Notes: a model not told the origin generated them from the letters alone. 64,000 nucleotides of DNA from Arcicella rosea (GCF_040543805.1 NZ_JBEUMS010000001.1:620001-684000), one strand, 5' to 3'; shown: positions 1 through 9,412, numbered from the stretch's first letter. Program-made: numbers and translations.

Positions 1-652
1 TCAATCCAATTTTCATGGAATCAGGAAATTTGATAGAGATTTTTCCCTTGCCCTTACCGAAAGGATAGTATTTTTCTTCAACTAAACCAGAAGCAATTGC
101 TCTATTAAAAATAGTCCTTATCACTACAAAGTGATTAACGACTGTTCTTTCAGTAATCTTTCTTGTACCGATAAGATAAGCTCTGAACTTTTGTAAAAGC
201 CCAGGATTTATTTCAGCAAAGTTTATATCTGAACCGCCAAGAAATCTTCGAAAACCATTGATACGGGGTAAATCAGTACACTTTTGATTAAACCGTCCTG
301 TTTTATCTAACTCTTCAATATACACTTTTGCTTGAGAAAAAAATGAAATACCTTCTTTGGGTTTTATATGGCTACGAACGGCTTTTGAAGATACATCCTT
401 ATTATGAGCAGCCATATTTAGCATCTTATCATTTGCTTCTGCTTTTTTGCTAAGGATAAAATTATTTAACTGTGCTGAATTCGGATGAGACTTTTTTATT
501 TTTTGTGCAACGGCATCCCAATCCGCTTTACGAACACTAAACCCTAAATAAATATACGAAGACTTTCTATCAATGGTAACACGCATCGCAAGCGGAAAAG
601 TACCATCTGAATTTTGTTTGCTACGAAGAACAATTTTAAGTGAAGATGCCAT
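1..652 (-). CDS. Tyrosine recombinase/integrase, N-terminal part (truncated by window edge)
   Basis: The minus-strand frame opens at ATG 650-652 and stays open to base 1, giving about 217 residues. It starts MASSLKIVLRSKQN and continues with a strand-rich arm-type DNA-binding region (...FPLAMRVTIDRKSSYIYLGFSV...). A helical SAM-like core-binding segment follows (about residues 110-200: ...INGFRRFLGG..., ...LLQKFRAYLIG...). This is the layout of Bacteroidota phage/ICE integrases. The catalytic domain with the R-H-R-Y residues lies outside the window, so activity cannot be judged. The gene begins about 180 bp from a tRNA-Leu 3' fragment and reads away from it, as expected for an integrase at the end of its own element. 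Family call is confident; the specific element type is unknown. Confidence 0.85.
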   Translation of the reverse strand, partial: MASSLKIVLRSKQNSDGTFPLAMRVTIDRKSSYIYLGFSVRKADWDAVAQKIKKSHPNSAQLNNFILSKKAEANDKMLNMAAHNKDVSSKAVRSHIKPKEGISFFSQAKVYIEELDKTGRFNQKCTDLPRINGFRRFLGGSDINFAEINPGLLQKFRAYLIGTRKITERTVVNHFVVIRTIFNRAIASGLVEEKYYPFGKGKGKISIKFPDSMKIGL

Positions 653-709
653 ATTTGTAATGGATTTAGTCTCTACAAAATCTTTCAGTACAAATATAAA
701 GAAATATTT

Positions 710-729
710 GGTACAACATAGGTACAACA
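710..729. repeat. Tandem GGTACAACA direct repeat near the integrase start
   Basis: GGTACAACA occurs at 710-718 and again at 721-729, an 11-bp period, between the integrase start and the tRNA-Leu fragment. Short direct repeats at one helical turn beside an attachment site are typical of arm-type integrase binding sites. That role is inference; the repeat itself is seen. Confidence 0.4.
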
Positions 730-832
730 AATAGCGGTTTTTCTTGATTTTACCTGATTTTATAAAAATCATAACTATTTGATTATCAGCACATTTAAAA
801 ACAAATAACACCATATTAAACCAAATATTTAT

Positions 833-887
833 GGACTTAAAATCCTGTGAACGCAAGTTCGTACGGGTTCGATTCCCGTCCCCGGTA
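833..887 (+). other. tRNA-Leu(UAA) 3' fragment: attachment site at the element end
   Basis: From GGACTTAAAATCC onward the sequence is the 3' part of a leucine tRNA: anticodon loop with TAA, long variable arm (GTGAACGCAAGTTCG), T arm (ACGGG-TTCGATT-CCCGT) and 3' acceptor strand ending GGTA. There is no D arm or 5' acceptor strand upstream, only AT-rich DNA. The 5' side of the anticodon stem reads ATGGA where CAGGA would be needed to pair with TCCTG, so tRNA identity starts at about 833. This is the displaced 3' end left by integration into a tRNA gene. The intact tRNA-Leu should lie at the other end of the element, outside the window. Confidence 0.8.
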
Positions 888-894
888 CATTAAA

Positions 895-948
895 AAATAA
901 ACTCTTTAAATTAGCATTTTGCTTGATTTGAAGAGTTTATTTTTTTTG
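895..948 (+). terminator. Rho-independent terminator of the original tRNA-Leu gene
   Basis: A perfect 12-bp stem (AAATAAACTCTT at 895-906 with AAGAGTTTATTT at 931-942) is followed by a T run to 947. It sits 8 bp after the tRNA-Leu fragment and was probably that gene's terminator before the element inserted. Confidence 0.7.
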
Positions 949-1114
949 TCCATACTTCTCTTATTTTTCATTACACCTTCTTCTGTATCATCTCAAATGA
1001 TGATATTTGTACCTTAGATTTCTTTCAGTAAATCATTCAACATGAATACTTCGTTTGGTTTGAAATACTAAACTCCATGATTTCGTTTATTTCTTGAAGC
1101 TAACTCCTACAATA

Positions 1115-4100
1115 ATGACTATAAAACGCTTTTATTTAACTTTTGGAATAATCCTATTTTACTTGTCTTCTCAAGCGCAAGGACTTAAACTTTCTGAGAA
1201 ACCTGAGGAATTTTTAGCGGATGTAAAAAACATCTTAGCGGCTTCTGGAAACCCACAAGCAAATGCAATTGCTCAAAATTTTGACCAGAACTGGAATGCT
1301 GGTAAAATCGCTGAAACACAGAAAGCATCTCTGGCAAAAGTTGCTAGTTTTATGCTCAAAAAAGGCTATAAATCGCCACAATTCATTCCTTTTTTTGATG
1401 CAATTAATCTTGGATTGAACAGCGGAGTACTTACTCAGTCTAGTTTTGATAATTATTTAAGTACACTTCAAAAATCAGTAGAAACTGGGGATGTAAAAAC
1501 CACAACCAGATTCATTGATCTTTGTAGGCTATTTTTCAAAAACAATAGTCTTTACTTCACAAATTTCAACCGATTATATGCTTTTAATGGTGCTGTAAAT
1601 TTTAAATTCAACGAACAGAAAACAGAAATTTTTAAACCTGAAAAAACAAATACTCCAGCTAGTACAACAGAAACGCCCAAAAAAGCTGCTTGGGACGAAT
1701 GGGATGCTCCACTTCCATCAAACAATAACACTGCTACAGCACCGCAAGCTGAAGAACCAATCGTTCAATTTCTAAATGCTGGTCCAAGCATAGAATTCAA
1801 TAATATTAATTTAGCAATCGTTACTGCCAACGATTCTGCGATTGTTCAAAACACAAAGGCTTTTTTGGATATTAAAGATGGAAATTTGATTGGAAATGGA
1901 GGAAAGTTTTCTTGGGAAACAGTTGGAGTGCCTGAAATCTTTGTCAATTTAGACAATTACAGCATGGCAATTAGAAACCCAAAACTTTTAGCAGATGTTG
2001 CCACGCTTAATTATCCTCAAAAATTGTCGAATCCTATAAAAGGTATTTTTGAGTTTCAGAGTAGAAAAAGAGTAAAGAATAGTTTGGCTATTTTTCCAAG
2101 ATTTATGTCATTGCAAAATGATGTTACTTTAAAAAACAGCTCAGACATCGACTATACTGGCGGTTTCACCATCGTTGGCACTAAAATATCAAGTGCTTCG
2201 GTTCAGTCTAAATATGCTACAATTTTAGTCAAAAAGGATGGAAAAACGGCTTTCAAAGTAATTAGTAAACGTTTTGACATTAGCGATTCATTGATTACTT
2301 CTCCTTCTGCTATTTTTACAGGTTATTTTGCTAGTCAAGATTCCCTCTATCATCCGTCCGTAAAACTGAATTATAACCGTCAATTAGAATATTTACGTCT
2401 CAACAAAGTAGATGATGGCGGTTTTAGAGAATCATCTTATTCGGATAGCTATCATAAATTAGATATTACTTCAGACGTAATGCGTTGGAATCTGAAAGAT
2501 AAAAAAATGGATTTCATGATTGTTACTGCCAAGAACATCGTTCCAGCTTTATTCGAATCTTTCGATTACTTCAATCCAGAACGTTTTGCGAAAATTTCTG
2601 CTAATTACAGTTTCAATCCTTTATTGGTTGTTTCTAATTTCACAAAAAAGAATAATCTTCAATCAACCACAGTCAGTGAGCTTGCTCGTGCATACCAAAA
2701 AGATGCGAGTGCCTTAAAATCTGTCTTTTTAGAAATGATGCAAAAGGGTTACTTCGACTATGACCCAGATGTTGAAAGGTTAAAAATTTCAAGAAAAGGC
2801 TTACATTATTTGGCTGTTTATGGAGCTAAAAAAGATTATGACAATTTCTTGATTCCTTCTTTTTATGCTTCTAGTGCTAAAGATTCTACCGCCAATGCTT
2901 CTTTAGATTTGAATAACAATCAGTTAATCATTAGAGGCGTTAAGCAATTTTATCTTTCTGATTCGCTTAATGTTTACATGGCGCCTTACGATAACATTAT
3001 CAAGGTAAATAAAGATCGAAATTTTGGAATCAGTGGCGAGCTTAAAACAGGAAATTTCAGATTCAGAGGAAGAGATTTGTCTTTTAACTACAATGAATTC
3101 AGTGTTAAACTAGACAAGATTGATTCTATTACTTTTATTCCACAAAAAGAATTGGCTAAAAAAGGTCGTACTGAAATTGGTGGAGACTTGAAATATGAAG
3201 CTGGTGTAATTTATATTAATAAACCTGATAATAAATCTGGACGCCAAAGAATGTTGAATTATCCTCGTTTGGTTGTTCCGACTGGTGTTACTGCTTACTT
3301 CGACCATCCTTGGCGATTGGATGGTATTTATAACAAAAAGATTTACTTCAAAGTACCAAGTATCGACTTTGATAGCTTGAATGTGAAAGACATTAATTTC
3401 TTCGGTACTTTTTACTCTGATGGCATTTTCCCTCCTTTCAAGGAAACATTGATTTCAATGCCCGACAATACTCTAGGCTTTAGCCATAAAGTGCCCGAAG
3501 GAAAGTACAATTTATACAACAGCAAGACTTTTGTAAAGTTTACGTCAAATTTATTGATGGATAGCAAAGGTTTGCATACCGAAGGAGAAATCAATCACCT
3601 GACGGCACAAATTAAGGCAAAAGAAGCCTTATTTACTGCCGATTCAGTGACAGCCAATGGAACAACGGGTATTATCAACGAAGGAGAAGTTGGCAAAGCT
3701 TATTTTACCAAAGTTGCTATCAATAATTTTAAATTGAAATGGCAACCAAAAGTTGATAGTATGTTGATTGAAACTCAGAAAAATACTTTTGATTTTTATG
3801 CTGGAAGTTCAAAACTAGAAGGAAAACTTTTGGTTCGACAAACAGGTTTATTTGGTTTTGGAAAAGTAAAAAGACAAGACTCTGAAATTAGCTCGAATAA
3901 TTTCAAATTTGGCAAAGGTGTTTTCACGGCTGAATTAGCTGATTTATTTGTTGGTAACACAATGAGTGCCGCAAAACCTGCTTTACTTGGGAAGAAAATG
4001 AATATCAATTTCAATATTCAAACGGGTTTGGTAAATATCAAAACACCGACGAATTTGAAATTAGAGGATTCTACCAGTTTATATTTTCCATACACGGCTT

Positions 4101-5821
4101 ATCAAACTTCCATCAACAGCGCTGAATGGGACATCAATAAAAAATTAATCACGATGAAAGGTGATGTAAAAACTACTACTTTTTCATCAATGGAACCAAG
4201 CCAAGAAGGACTTTCTTTCAGCGGTTCTGAAGCTTTGTATAATATCGAAAAACAATCTTTGAATATCAACGGTGTCCCTTTTATTAGAACGGCTGATGCA
4301 AAAATCTTTCCTGACAAAGGAGCAGTTTTTGTAAGTAAAGATGCTGAGATGAAAGATTTTCATCAAGCTAAAATCATCCTTGATACGGTGAATACTTATC
4401 ATCGTTTGGTTAATGGAAATATTAAAATTCTATCAAAATCAAAGTTTGAAGGTGATGCTATTTATCGTTATGTAAATACAATTGGCGATACGTTAAATAT
4501 CAAAATGGGAAGTTTCGATTTTAAAGAAACATTTCTTGATAATCGTAAAAAAACAAAAGGATACATTACGACTGCTAAAGCAAGTATTGAACAAAACAGT
4601 AAATTTTTCCTAACGCCTAAGTTATTGTTCCGTGGAGAAATTAGTATGGTTTCAACTGACAAGAATCTTACGTTAAATGGTTTTATTCGTCCAGATACAA
4701 AAAATAAAAGATATGATTCTAATTGGATTGCTTACAAAGGAAGTAGCCGTGATAGTGTAAGTATCGACGTTCAACCTACTTTGATGGGTGAAACAAATAC
4801 GCCATTATTTGCTGGTCTTCATTTTAGAACTGCTTCTAGTGGTTTGTACACCACTTTTTTATCGAATAAAGAAGATGCAAAAGACGAAGACATTTTTGTA
4901 GCAAAAGGGGCTTTCAGAGATATTACGAAAACTTCTCGTTTTGAAATTGGGGCTGACGACAAAACGCAATCTTACGAAGCCAATCGTTATGTTTTTGATG
5001 ATGCCAAAAAGACTTTAAAATTAGAAGGAGCTTTCAATTTCTTTAATCCAAATACTTTATTGCAAACATCTGGTTTTGCAGAAATGCGAATAGATAGCGG
5101 GAAACACAAGTTCGACCAAATGTTAGTCCTAAATTTCCCAATGCCTACAGAAGTATTGAAAGCAATGGCTGATAAAATTGTTAAGGTAAATTTAGATTCA
5201 CGTGATAATACGAGTGCTGATGAACCGGAAGACAAGGAGAATTTATTATCTAAAATTGCGAATATCATTGGTGGAAAAACGGTAGCACCATTTGAAAGAC
5301 GTTTGAAAAATGAACACGTACCGCTCTTTTCAATTTCTTCAAAATTCAATACGACGATGGTGATTTCTAAAGCCAATTTGCGGTATTCAGAACAGCAATC
5401 TGCTTTTTATACCGTTGGAAAAATTGCCATTGCCAATATTGGCGGAACCGACATCAATGCTGAAATTGAAGGAATGTTAGAAATCAAGAAGACAAATGAA
5501 GGCGATGAATTCTATTTGTATCTCGAACCTTCAGAAGATGTTTGGTACTTTATGGGCTATTTGAAAAACGAAATGGGTGTAATTTCTTCAGATGGGGAAT
5601 TCAACAATGCGGTTGCGGCAAAATCTAAAGGTGTTAAAAAAGGCAGTGGCAAAAATGCTTATGCTTTTCTTGGAGTAGGTGCCGAAGAGAAAATCGCTTT
5701 TACCGAAAGATTTGTAGATAATTACAGAACCAGAGTTGAAAAAGGCAAAAAAGTAGTCAACAAAAAAGAGGAAAAACCAAAAGTAGAAAAGAAGAAAGAA
5801 GAAGTGAAAGAAGGTTTTTAA
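1115..5821 (+). CDS. Very large exported protein of unknown function (1568 aa)
   Basis: I do not recognise a named family. The frame can be extended to a TTG at 1094, but ATG 1115 gives a normal signal peptide (MTIKRFYLTFGIILFYLSSQAQ), so I chose it. After a helical N-terminal region (about residues 25-165) comes a low-complexity linker rich in T, E, P and N (about 175-215). A very long region of alternating short beta strands follows to about residue 1500. The last 30 residues are lysine/glutamate-rich (KKEEKPKVEKKKEEVK). No T9SS tail, lipobox or clear membrane anchor is visible. The beta-rich mass suggests a periplasmic or surface structural protein, by inference. It stands alone, with its own strong terminator. 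Composition resembles the neighbours, so it is probably core chromosome to the right of the integration site. Confidence 0.85.
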   Translation: MTIKRFYLTFGIILFYLSSQAQGLKLSEKPEEFLADVKNILAASGNPQANAIAQNFDQNWNAGKIAETQKASLAKVASFMLKKGYKSPQFIPFFDAINLGLNSGVLTQSSFDNYLSTLQKSVETGDVKTTTRFIDLCRLFFKNNSLYFTNFNRLYAFNGAVNFKFNEQKTEIFKPEKTNTPASTTETPKKAAWDEWDAPLPSNNNTATAPQAEEPIVQFLNAGPSIEFNNINLAIVTANDSAIVQNTKAFLDIKDGNLIGNGGKFSWETVGVPEIFVNLDNYSMAIRNPKLLADVATLNYPQKLSNPIKGIFEFQSRKRVKNSLAIFPRFMSLQNDVTLKNSSDIDYTGGFTIVGTKISSASVQSKYATILVKKDGKTAFKVISKRFDISDSLITSPSAIFTGYFASQDSLYHPSVKLNYNRQLEYLRLNKVDDGGFRESSYSDSYHKLDITSDVMRWNLKDKKMDFMIVTAKNIVPALFESFDYFNPERFAKISANYSFNPLLVVSNFTKKNNLQSTTVSELARAYQKDASALKSVFLEMMQKGYFDYDPDVERLKISRKGLHYLAVYGAKKDYDNFLIPSFYASSAKDSTANASLDLNNNQLIIRGVKQFYLSDSLNVYMAPYDNIIKVNKDRNFGISGELKTGNFRFRGRDLSFNYNEFSVKLDKIDSITFIPQKELAKKGRTEIGGDLKYEAGVIYINKPDNKSGRQRMLNYPRLVVPTGVTAYFDHPWRLDGIYNKKIYFKVPSIDFDSLNVKDINFFGTFYSDGIFPPFKETLISMPDNTLGFSHKVPEGKYNLYNSKTFVKFTSNLLMDSKGLHTEGEINHLTAQIKAKEALFTADSVTANGTTGIINEGEVGKAYFTKVAINNFKLKWQPKVDSMLIETQKNTFDFYAGSSKLEGKLLVRQTGLFGFGKVKRQDSEISSNNFKFGKGVFTAELADLFVGNTMSAAKPALLGKKMNINFNIQTGLVNIKTPTNLKLEDSTSLYFPYTAYQTSINSAEWDINKKLITMKGDVKTTTFSSMEPSQEGLSFSGSEALYNIEKQSLNINGVPFIRTADAKIFPDKGAVFVSKDAEMKDFHQAKIILDTVNTYHRLVNGNIKILSKSKFEGDAIYRYVNTIGDTLNIKMGSFDFKETFLDNRKKTKGYITTAKASIEQNSKFFLTPKLLFRGEISMVSTDKNLTLNGFIRPDTKNKRYDSNWIAYKGSSRDSVSIDVQPTLMGETNTPLFAGLHFRTASSGLYTTFLSNKEDAKDEDIFVAKGAFRDITKTSRFEIGADDKTQSYEANRYVFDDAKKTLKLEGAFNFFNPNTLLQTSGFAEMRIDSGKHKFDQMLVLNFPMPTEVLKAMADKIVKVNLDSRDNTSADEPEDKENLLSKIANIIGGKTVAPFERRLKNEHVPLFSISSKFNTTMVISKANLRYSEQQSAFYTVGKIAIANIGGTDINAEIEGMLEIKKTNEGDEFYLYLEPSEDVWYFMGYLKNEMGVISSDGEFNNAVAAKSKGVKKGSGKNAYAFLGVGAEEKIAFTERFVDNYRTRVEKGKKVVNKKEEKPKVEKKKEEVKEGF

Positions 5822-5828
5822 ACATACA

Positions 5829-5860
5829 AAAGCCCAACAAAATAAATTTTGTTGGGCTTT
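5829..5860 (+). terminator. Rho-independent terminator after the 1568-aa gene
   Basis: A perfect 14-bp stem, AAAGCCCAACAAAA / TTTTGTTGGGCTTT, with a TAAA loop. The A/T ends on both sides mean it could also work on the opposite strand for the convergent small gene. Confidence 0.85.
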
Positions 5861-5888
5861 ATCAATTTCGTCAGTGTGTTAGAAAATG

Positions 5889-6107
5889 CTAAGCTGATAG
5901 TCCTATCATTTTTCTACGAATTCTATTAAAACATTTCTCAATTACTTGCTTGTAGGTTTTACCAAATTTATCATAACACCATACTTGCAATTCTTTTACT
6001 TCATCAGATAATAAGGTCTTGATTGCTTTTTTTAATTCTTTCTCGAATAACTTTGCATCAAAACTAACTTTTTCCAATATAACTTTGACATAGTTTAAGG
6101 TAACCAT
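5889..6107 (-). CDS. Small conserved protein of unknown function (72 aa)
   Basis: A short minus-strand gene convergent with the 1568-aa gene. The frame can start at 6149, but ATG 6107 (MVTLNYVKVILEKVSFD) looks like the natural start: the extra 14 residues are atypical. The protein appears all-helical, with a K/E-rich first half (LFEKELKKAIKTLL) and a second half containing W-x-Y-DKFGKTYKQ and a basic end (NRIRRKMIG). There is no signal peptide or membrane segment, so it should be cytoplasmic. It resembles small uncharacterised proteins I associate with Bacteroidota genomes, but no function can be given. It is clearly read as coding rather than a shadow, since nothing overlaps it. Confidence 0.65.
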   Translation of the reverse strand: MVTLNYVKVILEKVSFDAKLFEKELKKAIKTLLSDEVKELQVWCYDKFGKTYKQVIEKCFNRIRRKMIGLSA

Positions 6108-6247
6108 AGCTTTTAAAGGATTTAATAAAGTAACAATATAAATCTCCAACCAAATTTATAATACAAATACCTGTAAATCAAGCATTTTACATAAAATAAT
6201 TAATTGTTATTTTATATTATTCAGTATTAATTTTTTGAACGTTTATT

Positions 6248-7711
6248 TTGACAACGGTGAAACAAAAAAAATATTATATAATTATTTCAATATTTTTTTA
6301 TTTTTTAATAAGCTTTTATTCAAAGGCTCAAGACAGTGATGTATCGCTAATTTTAGGCGATAAGAGTATTTCTATGAATGAACCCTTCGTGGTGACTGTG
6401 GTTGTAAAATACATTGGCGAAGCCCAAGTACCTACTTGTAAGTTTCCTGATTTACCGAATTTCACTAAAAAAGGCTTCTCTCGTTCTACCACACATTCGT
6501 ATGTAAATGGACAAACAGTTTCAACTTGTAACATCACACAAAACTATTCTCCGCTAAAAATCGGAACTTTCAAAATTCCTTCTTTCAAAGTAAATGTGAA
6601 TGAACTCAATTTAAAATCAGAAGGATTTAGCGTGAAAGTAAGTAAAGTAATTTCAGATAAAACCAGTACTGAGAAAAAAGACATCGTTGATTCGAATGAA
6701 GATTTTACGGATTTTATAGAAGGAAATCAAGCCGAAATAATTAGCTCTAAAAACGATGCTTTCCTAAGTTTGAGCACCAATAAATTCACTCCTTTTACTG
6801 GTGAAGGTTTTACGGTTACACTAGCATTTTATGTTGCAGAGAATAATCCAACAGAATTTGAATCTTACCAAAATGAAGTTCAAATTCCAGAAATCACCAA
6901 AAAACTGAAACCTGAAAACTGCTGGGAAGAGAGTTTTGGTTTAACAGAAATGCAACAAGGACAATTAGTTCTGAATGGCAAATCTTACACTCAGTACAAA
7001 TATTATCAAGCTACTTTTTACCCATTAAATAACAAGCCTATCGTTTTTCCTTCGGTCAGTTTAAAACTGATAAAATATACCCTTGGAAAAAATGGTGAAA
7101 AAATACCTGAGTTTACTACTTTTAAAACCAAGTCGTTTATCATCAAAACAAAGGATTTACCGAGCCATCCTTTAAAGCAAGAAGTATCCGTTGGAGATTT
7201 TTCATTGAAAGAGGTAATCAATAAAAACAGCATCAATACTGGTAAATCGGTTCAATATCGCATTCAAATTACGGGCGATGGATACAACATTAAGCTACCA
7301 GAAATGAAAAATGATAGCCTTTTTGACTTTTTTCCTCCTGAAGTAAATTCAAGTTCATATCCAGAAAATGGAAAAGTTGTTAGTACAAAAATCTTTACTT
7401 TTCTAATTATTCCGAAACAGGCTGGTAACTTTGCACTCGGGAAGTATTTTAAATGGGTATTTTTCAATACAAAAACTGATAAATACGATACTTTACAATC
7501 AAAACTCCAACTAAAAGTAAGTGGAGCAACCATCAAAACTGCTGATACTCCTTTAACGGTAATTTCAGTTTATGATGGTTTGAAAGAAAAAGATTCGTCA
7601 GAAATTCCCAATGATTTCAGTAAATTTTTGAAAGATGAAGCCAATATTCTGATTTCAATTATGCTGATAGGAATGGTTTATATTTTATTATCCAATAAAA
7701 AACGAAAATAA
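6248..7711 (+). CDS. BatD-like protein (aerotolerance family)
   Basis: An exported, membrane-anchored protein of about 487 aa. It has an N-terminal signal (YYIIISIFFYFLISFYSKAQ), then beta-sandwich modules beginning VSLILGDKSISMNEPFVVTV and a repeat of that pattern near residue 175 (LSLSTNKFTPFTGEGFTVTL). One C-terminal helix (ILISIMLIGMVYILLS) precedes a basic tail. This is the BatD architecture. No ATG fits the start: TTG 6248 and GTG 6257 are both possible. batD normally travels with batA, batB and batC, genes for von Willebrand and TPR proteins; none is present here and aroC follows after 56 bp. It may therefore have an independent role. Family fairly sure, function not. Confidence 0.75.
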   Translation: MTTVKQKKYYIIISIFFYFLISFYSKAQDSDVSLILGDKSISMNEPFVVTVVVKYIGEAQVPTCKFPDLPNFTKKGFSRSTTHSYVNGQTVSTCNITQNYSPLKIGTFKIPSFKVNVNELNLKSEGFSVKVSKVISDKTSTEKKDIVDSNEDFTDFIEGNQAEIISSKNDAFLSLSTNKFTPFTGEGFTVTLAFYVAENNPTEFESYQNEVQIPEITKKLKPENCWEESFGLTEMQQGQLVLNGKSYTQYKYYQATFYPLNNKPIVFPSVSLKLIKYTLGKNGEKIPEFTTFKTKSFIIKTKDLPSHPLKQEVSVGDFSLKEVINKNSINTGKSVQYRIQITGDGYNIKLPEMKNDSLFDFFPPEVNSSSYPENGKVVSTKIFTFLIIPKQAGNFALGKYFKWVFFNTKTDKYDTLQSKLQLKVSGATIKTADTPLTVISVYDGLKEKDSSEIPNDFSKFLKDEANILISIMLIGMVYILLSNKKRK

Positions 7712-7767
7712 GTAAGCGCAATCAAAAGAATGAAATAACAATTTTTGTTATTTCTCATACAACTCAA

Positions 7768-8880
7768 ATGAGCAGTACATACGGTAAATTATTCAAGATT
7801 AGTACATTTGGCGAGTCGCATGGCACAGCAGTTGGTGTAATTGTTGACGGCTGTCCGGCTGGCATTGACTTCGATTCATCTTTTATTCAAAGCGAATTAG
7901 ATCGTCGCAAACCTGGGCAATCCAGAATTACCACACAACGCCGTGAAGCCGATGAATTTCAAGTACTTTCTGGAATTTTTGAAGGAAAAACAACTGGTAC
8001 ACCAATCGCTATGATGGTTTTGAATGGCGACCAACGTTCAAAGGATTATTCACATATTGCCCAACAGTTTCGTCCTTCGCATGCTGATTATACTTACACA
8101 GCAAAATATGGCAATCGTGACTATCGTGGTGGTGGACGTAGCTCTGCTCGTGAAACAGTAGCTAGAGTAGCGGCTGGTGCATTGGCAAAATTGATATTAA
8201 AGCAAATTGGTGTCGATATTAAATCTTATGTTTCGCAAGTTGGTAAATTAAAATTATCAACGCCCTATCAACAATTAGATTTGAATCTTGCCGAAGAAAA
8301 TGCCGTTCGTTGCCCAGACCCAGCAGTAGCACAACAAATGTATGATTTGATTGATGAAACTCGTAAAAAAGGAGATTCAATCGGAGGCGTTGTTAATTGT
8401 GTAATTACTGGTACACCAGTTGGTTTAGGCGAACCCGTTTTCGATAAACTTCATGCCGAATTAGGAAAAGCAATGCTAAGTATCAATGCAGTAAAAGGTT
8501 TTGAATATGGAAGTGGCTTTGAAGGCGTTGAGATGTACGGTTCAGAACACAATGATGAAATGTTTTTGGATGAACACAATCGTGTAAAAACAAAAACCAA
8601 TCATTCAGGTGGCGTACAAGGTGGAATTTCTAATGGTGAAGACATTTACTTTAGAGTTGCCTTTAAACCTGTAGCGACCATCATGCAAGACCAAGACAGC
8701 GTAGATGCTGAAGGAAATGCTGTTGTGGTTTCAGGAAAAGGACGCCACGACCCATGCGTTGTACCACGTGCAGTACCGATTGTGGAAGCTATGGCAGCCT
8801 TAGTATTAGTGGATTTTTATTTAAGAAACCGTGCAACTAGCAAAGTTGCTCAAGAAATTTCTTCTGATTTACCTTGGTAA
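7768..8880 (+). CDS. aroC: Chorismate synthase
   Basis: Converts 5-enolpyruvylshikimate 3-phosphate to chorismate, the last shikimate-pathway step, using reduced FMN, in the cytoplasm. The 370-aa length is normal. Visible signatures are FGESHG near residue 15, the GRSSARETVARVAAG block near residue 127, and the C-terminal GRHDPCVVPRAVPI block near residue 330, all typical of bacterial AroC. ATG 7768 aligns with the usual MSSTYGKLFKIS start. Its stop lies 3 bp before the tadA start, so the two genes are probably co-transcribed. Confidence 0.97.
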   Translation: MSSTYGKLFKISTFGESHGTAVGVIVDGCPAGIDFDSSFIQSELDRRKPGQSRITTQRREADEFQVLSGIFEGKTTGTPIAMMVLNGDQRSKDYSHIAQQFRPSHADYTYTAKYGNRDYRGGGRSSARETVARVAAGALAKLILKQIGVDIKSYVSQVGKLKLSTPYQQLDLNLAEENAVRCPDPAVAQQMYDLIDETRKKGDSIGGVVNCVITGTPVGLGEPVFDKLHAELGKAMLSINAVKGFEYGSGFEGVEMYGSEHNDEMFLDEHNRVKTKTNHSGGVQGGISNGEDIYFRVAFKPVATIMQDQDSVDAEGNAVVVSGKGRHDPCVVPRAVPIVEAMAALVLVDFYLRNRATSKVAQEISSDLPW

Positions 8881-8883
8881 AAT

Positions 8884-9324
8884 ATGTTTTTTTCTGACGA
8901 ATACTTTATGCAAATTGCCCTTCAGCAGGCCGCAATTGCCTTTGATGAAGGAGAAATTCCAGTAGGAGCAGTTATCGTATGTCAGAATCAAATTATCGCT
9001 AAAGCATATAATCAAACTGAAAAACTCAATGATGTTACAGCACATGCTGAAATGTTAGCGATTACTTCGGCGGCTCAAACTTTGGGTTCAAAGTATTTAA
9101 AAGATTGTACTTTGTATGTTACTTTAGAACCTTGTGTAATGTGTGGCGGTGCAATTTTTTGGTCGCAATTAAATAGAATTGTTTGGGGAGCATCGGATGA
9201 AAAAAGAGGTTTCAAAAGAGTAAATCCATCTATCATTCATCCCAAATCAATGGTTACATTTGGCGTTTTACAAGATGATTGTGAACAAATATTGAAGAGT
9301 TTTTTTAGTCAATTAAGAACTTAA
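8884..9324 (+). CDS. tadA: tRNA-specific adenosine deaminase
   Basis: Deaminates A34 to inosine in tRNA-Arg(ACG), a zinc enzyme of the cytidine-deaminase fold. The zinc and catalytic motifs are intact: HAE at residues 54-56 and PCVMC at residues 83-87. Length of 146 aa is normal for bacterial TadA, and the C-terminal end (LKSFFSQLR) matches the family. The start ATG lies 3 bp after the aroC stop, which supports an aroC-tadA operon although the two pathways are unrelated. Guanine deaminase is a possible alternative within the fold, but the motif spacing favours TadA. Confidence 0.92.
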   Translation: MFFSDEYFMQIALQQAAIAFDEGEIPVGAVIVCQNQIIAKAYNQTEKLNDVTAHAEMLAITSAAQTLGSKYLKDCTLYVTLEPCVMCGGAIFWSQLNRIVWGASDEKRGFKRVNPSIIHPKSMVTFGVLQDDCEQILKSFFSQLRT

Positions 9325-9412
9325 TTATCATTTTGATAGTTTTTGAAACAACATGAGTAGAGAAAGTTCTCGAACTCCTTAACTATATAATTAATAATAA
9401 CTCCTTATAAAA

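Noticed and set aside
833..887. Functional tRNA-Leu
   Set aside because: The acceptor 5' strand and D arm are absent and the anticodon stem is broken, so this is a 3' fragment only.
4987..5376. 129-codon open frame on the minus strand inside the 1568-aa gene
   Set aside because: It lies wholly antisense to a well-supported gene, has no domain pattern and no start context.
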